From Pseudomonadota bacterium (GTDB lineage Bacteria > Pseudomonadota > Alphaproteobacteria > Micavibrionales > UBA2020): a DNA stretch of 34,756 nucleotides. The position numbers were made by a program, and so were the translations under genes. The notes beneath the pieces were generated by a model, which saw nothing but the letters and a program-made list of their open reading frames with translations, was not told the DNA's origin and did no database searches. The stretch is from the NCBI GenBank assembly GCA_023444705.1, contig JAEXMB010000073.1, positions 1 through 34,756 on the forward strand, written 5' to 3'. Of this stretch, positions 14,790 to 22,631 are shown piece after piece. Positions within the stretch are counted from its first letter, which is position 1; each line of letters starts with the position of its first letter.

Positions 14790-16382
14790 TTATGCACACT
14801 TTTCGATTTTGGAAGAACAGCTGGTGCAGGCATTGTAAATGCCGCGCGTGGTGACGACCGCCGGTTTTTCAAGGTCGATCTGCGGCGTCAGGCCGGCCAG
14901 TTGCGCCGACGAGGCTTTTTCAAGCGTATCGACCAGCGACAGGAAGGTATCGCGCGCACCGGCACTCACCAGATGCTTGGTCAGGCTTTCCAGCTTTTTG
15001 ATGTAATGCGGACGCTTCCACGGGTTGGAGCCAAACGGATGCGCGTTGGCACATGCCTTGCTGTCCTCGACCTTGGTGCCGTTTTTCAGGGTGACGATCA
15101 GCGTGCCGCCAAACGACTGTTCTTTCGGGTCGGTCGAGTGATAGCGGCGCTCCCACTCGGCGTCCTGGGTGGTTTTGATTTTCAGCATGGCGTCGCGCAG
15201 TTCGGCTTTTTCGCTTTCGGCGATGTCATAGACGTCTTCGTCCCAGCGGCCAAGCTGCATGGAGCGTGCGATGGCGAACATGATGGAATGATCGAGCGTA
15301 CCGCGCGGGCTGTTCGGGTCTACCTTTTGCGGATCGTTCGCCCCCGTACCGATAACGTGATCGGTATGGTGGCTGGTGACCAGCAGGATGTTGTCGATCT
15401 GGCTCCAGTCAACGGTGCCGTCGGCCTTCTTGGGCATCTTGGCGACCATTTCAAGCGCCATGTCGATGATGGCCTGACCCTGATATTCGAAAGCGTGTTC
15501 TTTCGGATAGGTCATCATGATATTGCGCAGTTTTTCGCCCTTGTCGATCAGCGCGACTTTGTATTCAGCCTCGGGATTGGTCTTGCCGTCGAGGAAGCGG
15601 CGGATAATGCTGTCCTCGCCCTCGTATACGGGGTTGGGGCCTTTCAGGCCGTGCATGGCCGAGTTCACCGCGTCGATGGAAATCTCTGCCGAGAAACCGG
15701 GCACGAATTCCTTTTGCGCGCCGATGTCACCCTTGCGCGACTGGCGCGATGAAATCGCGTTATGCACGGCGAAGTTGATGCCGTGATAAATCTGATCGAG
15801 CGGCAGGCGCAGCATAGCACCGATGCCCGCCGCCGTTGCGGCCGCGATATGCGTCATGTGGTCGACCTTGTGCTTGTGCAGGCAGATGCCCGTGCCCTCG
15901 CCCGTGCCGACAAGCGCCACGTGGACCTCATAGGCGACCGCGATGCCGCGGATCACGTCTTTGCCGTCGATGCCCAGTTGCTGCGCAACCGCAAGGATGG
16001 GCGAGATGTTATCATCGGGGTGCGAATATTCAGCCGCAAGATAGGTATCGTCCTGATCGCGGAAACGCACGGCGACGGCATTGACGAAAGCGGCTTCGCG
16101 CGGGCCGAAGGTTTCGCTGTTGGGCAGGCCATAGATCGTGCCTTTGCCCGTGCCGCGGCTGGCCATCGCCTTGTCGCGCGCGACCACGACGGCATGTTCG
16201 TTGACGGCGGCCAGCGCGATGGCGGCGTTGTCGATGATGCGGTTTTTGACCATGTCGACGACATCGGCATCAAGGTCGCTGTCTTGCGTGTTATGCGCCA
16301 GCACTGCGAGTTTCCACGCCAGCTGATCTTCTTTCTTGAGATCGCCACTGCGCTTTTCGGCTTTGACTGAATGGATTTTCAT
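14790..16382 (-). CDS. prpD: 2-methylcitrate dehydratase (MmgE/PrpD family)
   Basis: 530 residues of the MmgE/PrpD family. It dehydrates 2-methylcitrate to 2-methyl-cis-aconitate. Recognisable blocks are NRIIDNAAIALAAVNEHAV, the HPDDNISPILAVAQ segment, LHKHKVDHMTHIAAATAAGIGAMLRLPLDQIYHGINFAVHNA and the RKGDIGAQKEF loop. The ATG at 16382 is preceded by GGAG; the frame extends seven codons further without support. It is the first gene of a prpD-prpB operon. Hydration of the product to methylisocitrate would need an aconitase, which is not in this window. Confidence 0.92.
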   Translation of the reverse strand: MKIHSVKAEKRSGDLKKEDQLAWKLAVLAHNTQDSDLDADVVDMVKNRIIDNAAIALAAVNEHAVVVARDKAMASRGTGKGTIYGLPNSETFGPREAAFVNAVAVRFRDQDDTYLAAEYSHPDDNISPILAVAQQLGIDGKDVIRGIAVAYEVHVALVGTGEGTGICLHKHKVDHMTHIAAATAAGIGAMLRLPLDQIYHGINFAVHNAISSRQSRKGDIGAQKEFVPGFSAEISIDAVNSAMHGLKGPNPVYEGEDSIIRRFLDGKTNPEAEYKVALIDKGEKLRNIMMTYPKEHAFEYQGQAIIDMALEMVAKMPKKADGTVDWSQIDNILLVTSHHTDHVIGTGANDPQKVDPNSPRGTLDHSIMFAIARSMQLGRWDEDVYDIAESEKAELRDAMLKIKTTQDAEWERRYHSTDPKEQSFGGTLIVTLKNGTKVEDSKACANAHPFGSNPWKRPHYIKKLESLTKHLVSAGARDTFLSLVDTLEKASSAQLAGLTPQIDLEKPAVVTTRGIYNACTSCSSKIEKCA

Positions 16383-16477
16383 GGTGAAACGCTCCGCATG
16401 CAAAATTGAACCTGTCTATTTATAGAAGGTTGCGCCGCCTTCCGGAAGATGTTTCAGGTGTGTGATTTTACCGAAAG

Positions 16478-17059
16478 TTACAGGTAGCCCAAATGAGTAG
16501 CCAGGATATTGCACCCGATCAAAATTAAACCGCCGCCACCCAGAATTTCGGCATATTTCCCTGCCCTGTTTCCCACAAAAGAACCCGCCATAATCCCGAT
16601 AGTGGACATCAGGAATGTCGCGCTGCCAATCGCCAGCGCGGATAACCAGATATTCACCTCAAGAAATGCAAGCGTCACGCCAACCGCCATTGCATCAATA
16701 CTGGTGCCGATCGCCGTCATCACCAACATGCCAAGGCCATGTCTTTTGAGTTGTGTCGTATCGTCTTCTGCTTTGCTGTCCTCGGCAATCCCCATGCCTT
16801 CATAGATCATCTTGGTGCCGATGGCGCCGAGGATGATAAAAGCAACCCAATGGTCAACCGATGTGATGATACTGCTGGCTGCAAGGCCTAGTAACCAGCC
16901 GACCACTGGTGTCAGTGTTTCGACAGCGCCAAAGATCAGACCGATCCCCGCCGCTTGCCTGAGTGTAGGGTTGCTGATCTTTACGCCCTTACTGATCGAA
17001 GCCGCAAAAGCATCGGCAGACATACTGAAGGCCAGAATAGTTGTTGAAATAACAGTCAT
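16478..17059 (-). CDS. mntP: Manganese efflux pump MntP
   Basis: 193 residues with six predicted membrane helices in two repeats. The paired motifs SADAFAASISKG (D16) and GTSIDAMAVGV are the duplicated conserved acidic signatures of the MntP (DUF204) family, which exports Mn2+ across the inner membrane. I chose the ATG at 17059 because GGAG lies seven bases upstream (17067-17070); an in-frame TTG two codons earlier would be too close. The leader contains a yybP-ykoY riboswitch, which strongly supports the function: manganese would turn the gene on when the ion is in excess. prpD follows 95 bases downstream on the same strand. Confidence 0.95.
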   Translation of the reverse strand: MTVISTTILAFSMSADAFAASISKGVKISNPTLRQAAGIGLIFGAVETLTPVVGWLLGLAASSIITSVDHWVAFIILGAIGTKMIYEGMGIAEDSKAEDDTTQLKRHGLGMLVMTAIGTSIDAMAVGVTLAFLEVNIWLSALAIGSATFLMSTIGIMAGSFVGNRAGKYAEILGGGGLILIGCNILATHLGYL

Positions 17060-17069
17060 GCTCAAGCTC

Positions 17070-17222
17070 CACGTCCGGCTGGCCTAATACATCGCGCGCA
17101 ATGCCGCCGTCGAGCATTGCTGGATGTATTGGTCTTGCCATGCGTGGATACACGCCGGCCCAGCCATGTACGTATGCGTACAAGTATGTTGACTGGACCT
17201 GTTAGGAGGCTACTCCCCAATA
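17070..17222 (-). promoter_or_regulatory. yybP-ykoY manganese riboswitch of mntP
   Basis: On the minus strand, in order, are the conserved elements GGGGAGTAGC (17209-17218), GTCAACATAC (17184-17193) and GGCAAGACC (17131-17139). They are followed by a hairpin with 8-bp arms AATACATC/GATGTATT (17123-17130 with 17086-17093) and an inner 7-bp stem GCAATGC/GCATTGC. GGCC and then the mntP ribosome site follow. The order and spacing are those of the class that binds Mn2+ through the first and third loops. A possible -10 box TATTAT lies at 17224-17229. The RNA ends next to the ribosome site with no T-run, so control is probably at translation initiation. Confidence 0.93.
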
Positions 17223-17250
17223 GATAATAGAGGCACAGTATCAATTGGGG
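17215..17250. repeat. Inverted repeat overlapping riboswitch 5' end
   Basis: CCCCAAT (17215-17221) and ATTGGGG (17244-17250) are exact inverted copies around a 22-nt centre. In an RNA read through from ychF, the distal arm would pair with the GGGG that opens the riboswitch. It may also act as a weak terminator after ychF, but no T-run is present. Confidence 0.4.
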
Positions 17251-17268
17251 TGGCGTAAATCAACATCC

Positions 17269-18372
17269 TTAGACGTTGAAGCGGAACAGCATGATGTCGC
17301 CGTCTTTCACGACGTATTCCTTGCCTTCCTGACGCATCTTGCCGTTTTCCTTGGCTGCCTGTTCGCCACCAAGGGTCAGGTAGTCGTTGATGTCGATGGT
17401 TTCCGCACGGATGAAGCCACGTTCGAAATCGGTATGAATGACGCCAGCCGCCTGCGGGGCTTTGGTATGACGGCGGATAGTCCACGCGCGCGCCTCTTTG
17501 GGGCCCACGGTGAAGAAGGTGATGAGGTCGAGCAGCTTGTAGCCCGCGCGGATGACGCGGTTGAGGCCGGGTTCTTCCAGTCCCATCGTGGACAGGAACT
17601 CGAGCTTTTCCTCGTCCGATCCAAGTTGGGCGATTTCCGCCTCGATCGCGGCGCAAATAACCACGTGGCCGGCATTTTCAGCCGCCGCCATCTTGGCGAC
17701 AGCCTCGGTATGTTTATTGCCTTTTTCAACGTCGCTTTCCAGCACGTTGCAGACGTACAGCACGGGCTTGGAGGTCAGCAGCTGCATCTGGTTGTACCAT
17801 TTATGCTCGTCCTCGTTGGCGAGCTGAACAACGCGCGCGGGCTTGCCGTCTTGCAAAACGGCCAGACATTTTTCCATGACGCTGACCTGAACGGCGGCGT
17901 CCTTATCCCCGCCCTTGGCTTTTTTGCGCAGGGGGTCGATGCGCTTTTCAAGGCTTTCAAGATCGGCAATCATCAGTTCGGTGTCGATGATTTCCTTGTC
18001 GCGCACAGGATCGGTCGAACCTTCGACGTGGGTGATGTTCTCGTCCTCAAAGCAGCGCAGGACGTGCAGGATGGCATCGGTTTCGCGAATGTTGGCCAGA
18101 AACTGGTTGCCAAGCCCCTCGCCCTTGGAGGCGCCGCGCACCAGACCCGCGATGTCGACAAATTCAAGCTGCGTCGGGATGATGCTGGCCGATTTGCCGA
18201 TGGTGGCAATCTTGCTCAAACGCTCGTCGGGAACGGCAACGCGGCCAACGTTGGGCTCGATCGTGCAGAACGGATAATTCGCCGCCTGTGCTGCCGCCGT
18301 CGCTGTCAGCGCGTTGAACAGGGTCGATTTGCCGACGTTGGGCAGGCCGACGATACCGCAGTTAAATCCCAT
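17269..18372 (-). CDS. ychF: Redox-regulated ATPase YchF (Obg-like ATPase)
   Basis: 367 residues, universal Obg-family P-loop protein. The Walker A motif is GLPNVGKST at the N-terminus, DIAGLVRGASKGEGLGNQFL is the G3/switch region, and CNVLESD replaces the usual NKxD, consistent with the ATP preference of YchF. A helical insertion follows, then the C-terminal TGS domain (TFFTVGPKEARAWTI, ending VVKDGDIMLFRFNV). It acts in the cytoplasm in association with ribosomes and stress responses. The 5' end overlaps pth by 11 bases, as in the common pth-ychF pair. Confidence 0.97.
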   Translation of the reverse strand: MGFNCGIVGLPNVGKSTLFNALTATAAAQAANYPFCTIEPNVGRVAVPDERLSKIATIGKSASIIPTQLEFVDIAGLVRGASKGEGLGNQFLANIRETDAILHVLRCFEDENITHVEGSTDPVRDKEIIDTELMIADLESLEKRIDPLRKKAKGGDKDAAVQVSVMEKCLAVLQDGKPARVVQLANEDEHKWYNQMQLLTSKPVLYVCNVLESDVEKGNKHTEAVAKMAAAENAGHVVICAAIEAEIAQLGSDEEKLEFLSTMGLEEPGLNRVIRAGYKLLDLITFFTVGPKEARAWTIRRHTKAPQAAGVIHTDFERGFIRAETIDINDYLTLGGEQAAKENGKMRQEGKEYVVKDGDIMLFRFNV

Positions 18373-18979
18373 TTCTCTGTTCCTTTATTTTGTCTTCGTT
18401 CTTTTCGATATGCCCGCGCATGGCTTCGGCCACACGCGTCATCATCAGGTCTATCTTGCCTTCGACGATCAGCGGCGCTTCGCGCGCGATTTCGTCGAAC
18501 AGGTCTTGCAGCCACGGCGCATCGGCCTTGGCAAAATCATTCAGCACATAGCCACTGACCATTTCAGGACGGCCCGGATGACCGATGCCAAGGCGCACGC
18601 GCCAATAGTGCTGCCCGATGTTCTGGTCGATCGACTTGATGCCGTTATGCCCGCCCGATCCGCCGCCCTTTTTGGCGCGCGACTTGCCGGGCGGCAGGTC
18701 GAGTTCGTCGTAAAACACCACGATGTTTTCCGGCGCGATCTTGTAAAACGCCATCGCGGCCTGCACCGAGGTGCCAGAGAGGTTCATGAAGGTCTGCGGC
18801 TTGAGGACGATGACTTTTTCATCACCCAGCTGCCCGCTGGCCAGCTCTCCCTGAAACTTCTTGGTATAGCCGGAAAAGGAATGGCGGCGGACAATCTCGT
18901 CCACCGCCATAAATCCGATGTTGTGACGGGTCTTCTCGTACTTCTGGCCTGGATTTCCCAATCCGACGAACAGCCACAT
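18362..18979 (-). CDS. pth: Peptidyl-tRNA hydrolase
   Basis: 205 residues. It releases peptides from stalled peptidyl-tRNAs. Catalytic H19 is in TRHNIGFM, with N9 in GLGNPG, N66 in FMNLSG and D91 in DELDLPPG all in place. The length is typical of alphaproteobacterial Pth, with a charged C-terminal tail. It starts 35 bases after rplY and overlaps ychF, forming the operon rplY-pth-ychF. Confidence 0.97.
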   Translation of the reverse strand: MWLFVGLGNPGQKYEKTRHNIGFMAVDEIVRRHSFSGYTKKFQGELASGQLGDEKVIVLKPQTFMNLSGTSVQAAMAFYKIAPENIVVFYDELDLPPGKSRAKKGGGSGGHNGIKSIDQNIGQHYWRVRLGIGHPGRPEMVSGYVLNDFAKADAPWLQDLFDEIAREAPLIVEGKIDLMMTRVAEAMRGHIEKNEDKIKEQRNGI

Positions 18980-19014
18980 GCGCGAGAGTTCCCGTCAGTT
19001 CACCAAACCGTGCC

Positions 19015-19656
19015 TTACTTCTTCTTGGCGTCCTTCGCGGGCGCGGCTGCGGGAGCAGCAGCGGCCGGAGCAGCCTCGTCGGCTTTCGATGCCGTCGGTG
19101 CCACGATCGTCACGATGGTGGTGTTGACATCCAGAACCGGCTTGACGGTTGCGGGCAGCTTGAGATCCGCGATGTGGAACGCGCTGCCGATTTCAAGGCC
19201 GGTCAGGTCTACGGTGAAACCTTCGGGAATGTCGGTTGCGGGGCAGTTCACCGAAATCTGGTGGTGAACGATGTTGACGGTGCCGCCTTTGACGATACCG
19301 GGTGCCGCACGTTCATTGGTCACGTGCAGGGGCACGGCGACGGTGATCGTGGTTTTTTCCGAAACGCGCAGGAAGTCTGCGTGTTCGGGGCGGTCGGTTA
19401 CGGGGTTCAGCTGAACATCGCGCGGCAGAACAAGGTGCTTTTGACCATCAACGGTGACTTCGCACAGTTGGGTGAAAAAGGTCTTGGCGCGCAGTTTCAG
19501 GGTCAGTTCTTTTTCGCCGAGCGAAATCAGAACGGGTTCTTTGTTGTCACCGTAAACGACGGCGGGAATTTTTCCCTCACGACGAACAGCACGGGCGGCC
19601 CCCTTACCGGCCATTGCACGTGCTTCCGCCGCAAGCTGGGTTCTATTCTTGGACAT
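19015..19656 (-). CDS. rplY: 50S ribosomal protein L25/general stress protein Ctc
   Basis: 213 residues with the two-domain Ctc layout. The N-terminal L25 domain (about 1-95) binds 5S rRNA (RTQLAAEARAMAGKGAARAVRREGKIPAVVYGD), and a C-terminal TL5-type domain is followed by a low-complexity Ala/Pro/Lys tail ending AKDAKKK. Long Ctc forms are usual outside enteric bacteria. The ATG at 19656 follows AAGGAT; the frame runs 16 codons further upstream but lacks a site. It is the first gene of rplY-pth-ychF. Confidence 0.96.
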   Translation of the reverse strand: MSKNRTQLAAEARAMAGKGAARAVRREGKIPAVVYGDNKEPVLISLGEKELTLKLRAKTFFTQLCEVTVDGQKHLVLPRDVQLNPVTDRPEHADFLRVSEKTTITVAVPLHVTNERAAPGIVKGGTVNIVHHQISVNCPATDIPEGFTVDLTGLEIGSAFHIADLKLPATVKPVLDVNTTIVTIVAPTASKADEAAPAAAAPAAAPAKDAKKK

Positions 19657-19756
19657 GGTATTGATCCTTATAGTGCTTTGCGGTTGAAACACCGTTTGCC
19701 ACATGACAAACGGCGACCCTCTCTGGCCTCCAGGGGTGCCAGCTCAGGGATGGCGG

Positions 19757-19786
19757 ACTATAGGGGCAAAAGCGGCCTTTAATCAA
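19757..19786 (-). promoter_or_regulatory. Promoter of rplY-pth-ychF
   Basis: TTGATT (19781-19786) and TATAGT (19757-19762) are separated by 18 bases on the minus strand in the 158-bp gap after prs. The leader would be about 95 nt. A weak CGGC/GCCG hairpin spanning the -35 region may terminate prs. Nothing else is seen in 19657-19814. Confidence 0.5.
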
Positions 19787-19814
19787 GCCGTTTATGTCAT
19801 TTAGGCGGGTTTTT

Positions 19815-20768
19815 TCACCCTGCGGCGAGCGGTGCGGTAAACAGGGAGGAAACCGACCTGCCCTCGCTGATGCGCAAAATCGCCTCGCCCAGCAGGGCGG
19901 ATGTGGTCAAATATTTGATTTTACTGCATGATTTTACGGTTTCAGACGGCAAAATGCTATCGGTGACCACCATTTCGGTCAGGGGCGATTTGTTAATGCG
20001 GTCAACCGCGGCCCCCGTAAAGACACCGTGGCTGGCAATGGCGCGCACGGCCAGCGCGCCCTCGTTCATCAGTGCGGTGGCGGCGTTGCAGATAGTGCCG
20101 GCACTGTCGACCATGTCGTCGATCAGCACGCATTCCTTGCCTTTGACGTCGCCGATCACGTTCATGACCTCCGACACCCCTGCTTTTTCGCGGCGCTTGT
20201 CGATGATAGCCAGATCGCAATCAAGGGACTTGGCAAAGGCGCGCGCACGTACCACGCCACCCACGTCGGGGCTGACGACGACCAGCGGCGCATCGGCGCG
20301 GGTCTTTTGCACGTAGGGCACGAACAACGGGGTACCGGCAAAAAGGTTGTCGACGGGAATGTCAAAGAAGCCCTGGATCTGCCCTGCGTGCAGGTCGATG
20401 GTCAGCACGCGGTCGGCCCCAGCCGTGGTGATGAGGTTCGCAACCAGCTTGGCCGAGATCGGCGAGCGCGGACTGGTCTTGCGGTCCTGACGGGCATAGC
20501 CGAAATACGGCATGACGACGGTGATGCGCTTGGCCGATCCGCGCTTGAGCGCGTCGATCATGATCAGCATTTCCATCAGATGGTCGTTGGCGGGGTGCGA
20601 GGTCGACTGGATGACAAAAACATCCTCGCCGCGCACATTCTCGAGGACTTCGAGGAAAATCTCGTCATCTGCAAAGCGCTTGATGTTGACCTCGGTCAGC
20701 TTGATGCCGAGGTAATGCGAGATAGCGGCGGCAAGCGGCTGGTTGCTGGAGCATGAGATCAGTTTCAT
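19815..20768 (-). CDS. prs: Ribose-phosphate pyrophosphokinase
   Basis: 317 residues from the chosen start. It makes PRPP from ribose 5-phosphate and ATP for nucleotide, histidine and tryptophan synthesis. MPYFGYARQDRKTSPRSPISAKLVANL is the flexible ATP/metal loop, DLHAGQIQGFFDIPVDNL the next signature, and VLIDDMVDSAGTI the PRPP-binding loop. MKLIS at 20768 matches the usual family N-terminus; MGDKPM at 20783 is also possible. It is the last gene of the run lgt-midA-pgeF-prs, 53 bases after pgeF. Confidence 0.96.
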   Translation of the reverse strand: MKLISCSSNQPLAAAISHYLGIKLTEVNIKRFADDEIFLEVLENVRGEDVFVIQSTSHPANDHLMEMLIMIDALKRGSAKRITVVMPYFGYARQDRKTSPRSPISAKLVANLITTAGADRVLTIDLHAGQIQGFFDIPVDNLFAGTPLFVPYVQKTRADAPLVVVSPDVGGVVRARAFAKSLDCDLAIIDKRREKAGVSEVMNVIGDVKGKECVLIDDMVDSAGTICNAATALMNEGALAVRAIASHGVFTGAAVDRINKSPLTEMVVTDSILPSETVKSCSKIKYLTTSALLGEAILRISEGRSVSSLFTAPLAAG

Positions 20769-20821
20769 TGGCTTGTCACCCATCTTGAAAAATACCCGTT
20801 TGCCGAAAATATGCAGCCAGA

Positions 20822-21499
20822 CTAGCCCATCGGCGGCTTGATGCCAATGACGGACATCTGCCGTCCTTCCTGTTTTTCCGCTTGTCGTAACGTGGCCCGC
20901 CGGTGGCTGTAGAATGTGGCCTCGTCCGTCATGGTGTCGCGCGCGACGTCTTCAACCACCTGAACACCAAGGCGTTTCAGGCGGTCAGCAACATAGCCGG
21001 GCAAATCGAACATCAGGTGTCCGACCTTGGCAGCGGGTTTGAAGAACTGCGCATTCACGGGGTCTTGTGCCAGAAACGGCGTTTCAAAACCCGCGCTGAC
21101 TTCGTAGGACTGCGGCCCGATGCAAGGGCCGATGGCGGCAACGATGTTTTTCGCATCCGCGCCCAGCGAGATCATTTTTTTAACGGTATCGTCCAAAACA
21201 CCGTCGAGCGCGCCGCGCCAGCCCGCATGTGCGGCCGCAACCACGCCGGCCTGCGCGTCGGCTAGCAAAATCGGCGCGCAATCTGCGGTTTTGATCCCCA
21301 GCAGAATGTCGGGGCGGTTGGTGACAAGCGCGTCGGCCTTGGGTTGCTGCTCTGCCGTCCACGGCTGTTCGACCACGACGGCGGTCGGGCTATGCACCTG
21401 ATGCACGGTGACCAGATTGGCGGGCGCGCCCGCGCGCGTATAAAAACCGTGCGTGAGGCTTTTGAGTTCGGAGAGTTTTTTTGATGTCACTTTATCCAT
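20822..21499 (-). CDS. pgeF: PgeF/YfiH-type purine nucleoside phosphorylase-like protein (laccase domain), internally shortened
   Basis: 225 residues of the YfiH/PgeF family, which edits mis-incorporated residues in peptidoglycan precursors and has Cu/Zn-dependent nucleoside activity in some members. Metal-ligand regions TVHQVHS, KTADCAPILL and AAAHAGWRGAL, and the GPCIGPQSYEV loop, are present. The usual segment GGVSxGxYxSLNxGxxxGD...NR between HGFxTR and the LVTxHQVHS strand, about 35-40 residues, is missing: here HGFYTRAGAPANLVTVHQ is continuous. The DNA at the junction contains a 14-bp perfect palindrome (21420-21433). The ATG at 21499 overlaps the midA stop by eight bases. Confidence 0.88.
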   Translation of the reverse strand: MDKVTSKKLSELKSLTHGFYTRAGAPANLVTVHQVHSPTAVVVEQPWTAEQQPKADALVTNRPDILLGIKTADCAPILLADAQAGVVAAAHAGWRGALDGVLDDTVKKMISLGADAKNIVAAIGPCIGPQSYEVSAGFETPFLAQDPVNAQFFKPAAKVGHLMFDLPGYVADRLKRLGVQVVEDVARDTMTDEATFYSHRRATLRQAEKQEGRQMSVIGIKPPMG

Positions 21500-22631
21500 G
21501 ATGCGTGTCCCCTTCTTCGCCGCCGGTATCATCGGCAAAACCTGCGGGCGTCAGACCTGCGCTTTGCACGGTCAGGCCCATGACCTTGAATATACGCCCC
21601 ATCTGCGCGGGATCAACCAGCCGCGCAAAGCCTGATTTCAGCTCCGCCCCCGCCGTGCTGTCGGCACTGGCGCAAAGCATTTCCGCACGCGCGCCGATGC
21701 CCATGTGGTTGAGAAACGCGCCCTGCGTCACGGGACCGTGGATGGCGATCCCCTCGCCGCTGGCGGCGGCGCAGGTCATGAAATCGACGTGGGCGGTGAT
21801 GTCACGTCCGCCCGGATTTTGCAGCGCATCGGCATAGGCGTGTTTTTCAAGTGCCTGCAGCGTATCACCAAGCCCGGGCTGGTCGTGGCCGTAATCGATC
21901 AATAAGGCCGCGCCGCCACAGGCGCGCAGACGGTTGCCGATCTTTTGCATGACGTCAAGACTTGCGGGGCTGATCTCGAAAATACTGCCCGGTTGCGCGT
22001 TGTCAAAGTCGTGCGGAATGCTCACGCCCGCAGGTATGTCCTTCAGCGTAAAGACGAAGCGCTGTTCTGGGGCATTAAAATCGACATAACGCTCCATCCA
22101 GCCGCTTGCGGTTTTTTCAAACTGGTGGATGGGTAGCGCATCGAGAAATTCATTGGCAACGATGAACGACAAACCCAGCGGTACATCGTCAATGCTGTCG
22201 TACCATGCGGGACGATAGGCGTTGAGCGCGCGGCTTTGTTCCTCGCGCAGGCGCGGGCTGGTTTCCACCAGATGCAGCGTCAGGGCATTGCTGAAATCGG
22301 GCCAGGTCTTGACCGTGCGCATGATGTCCGCCGCCAGCGTGCCGCGCCCGGGGCCAAGTTCGATGAGTTGCACATGCTCGGGCCTGCCCATGCGCAGCCA
22401 CAGGTCGGTCAGCCACAGCGCGATCATCTCGCCGAACAGCTGGCTGATTTCCGGCGCGGTGGTGAAATCACCGCCGCGGCCAAAGACATGCTGGCTGGCA
22501 TAATATTCCTGTGCGGCCTGACCCATGAATTGCACCAACGGCACAGGGCCGTCGCGGCCGATGCGCGCCGCAAACTGTTGGGCAAAGGGCGACAACTCAG
22601 GCCGCTGCGGCTGGACGGTGCTTGCGGGCAT
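21492..22631 (-). CDS. SAM-dependent methyltransferase, MidA/NDUFAF7 family
   Basis: 379 residues. GDFTTAPEISQLFGEMIALWL and the SAM loop ELGPGRGTLAADIMR are diagnostic of the MidA family; the mitochondrial member NDUFAF7 methylates an Arg in complex I. FIVANEFLDALPIHQFE and LLIDYGHDQPGLGDTLQALEKHAYADALQNPG complete the fold. Whether bacterial MidA modifies complex I is inference. The C-terminal tail GFADDTGGEEGDTHHG is acidic and unconserved. The ATG at 22631 lies inside the end of lgt (35-nt overlap), and a TTG two codons earlier is an alternative. The gene overlaps pgeF downstream. Confidence 0.9.
   Translation of the reverse strand: MPASTVQPQRPELSPFAQQFAARIGRDGPVPLVQFMGQAAQEYYASQHVFGRGGDFTTAPEISQLFGEMIALWLTDLWLRMGRPEHVQLIELGPGRGTLAADIMRTVKTWPDFSNALTLHLVETSPRLREEQSRALNAYRPAWYDSIDDVPLGLSFIVANEFLDALPIHQFEKTASGWMERYVDFNAPEQRFVFTLKDIPAGVSIPHDFDNAQPGSIFEISPASLDVMQKIGNRLRACGGAALLIDYGHDQPGLGDTLQALEKHAYADALQNPGGRDITAHVDFMTCAAASGEGIAIHGPVTQGAFLNHMGIGARAEMLCASADSTAGAELKSGFARLVDPAQMGRIFKVMGLTVQSAGLTPAGFADDTGGEEGDTHHG

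Noticed and set aside
14664..15752. Plus-strand open frame of 362 codons over prpD and the prpB start
   Set aside because: Antisense shadow of prpD; protein has no recognisable content.
17062..17244. Small minus-strand frames before mntP
   Set aside because: They lie entirely in the manganese riboswitch, whose conserved RNA elements explain the sequence.
17245..18558. Long plus-strand open frame (437 codons) across ychF
   Set aside because: It lies antisense to ychF and pth, has no recognisable domain, and reflects GC-rich codon structure of the real genes.
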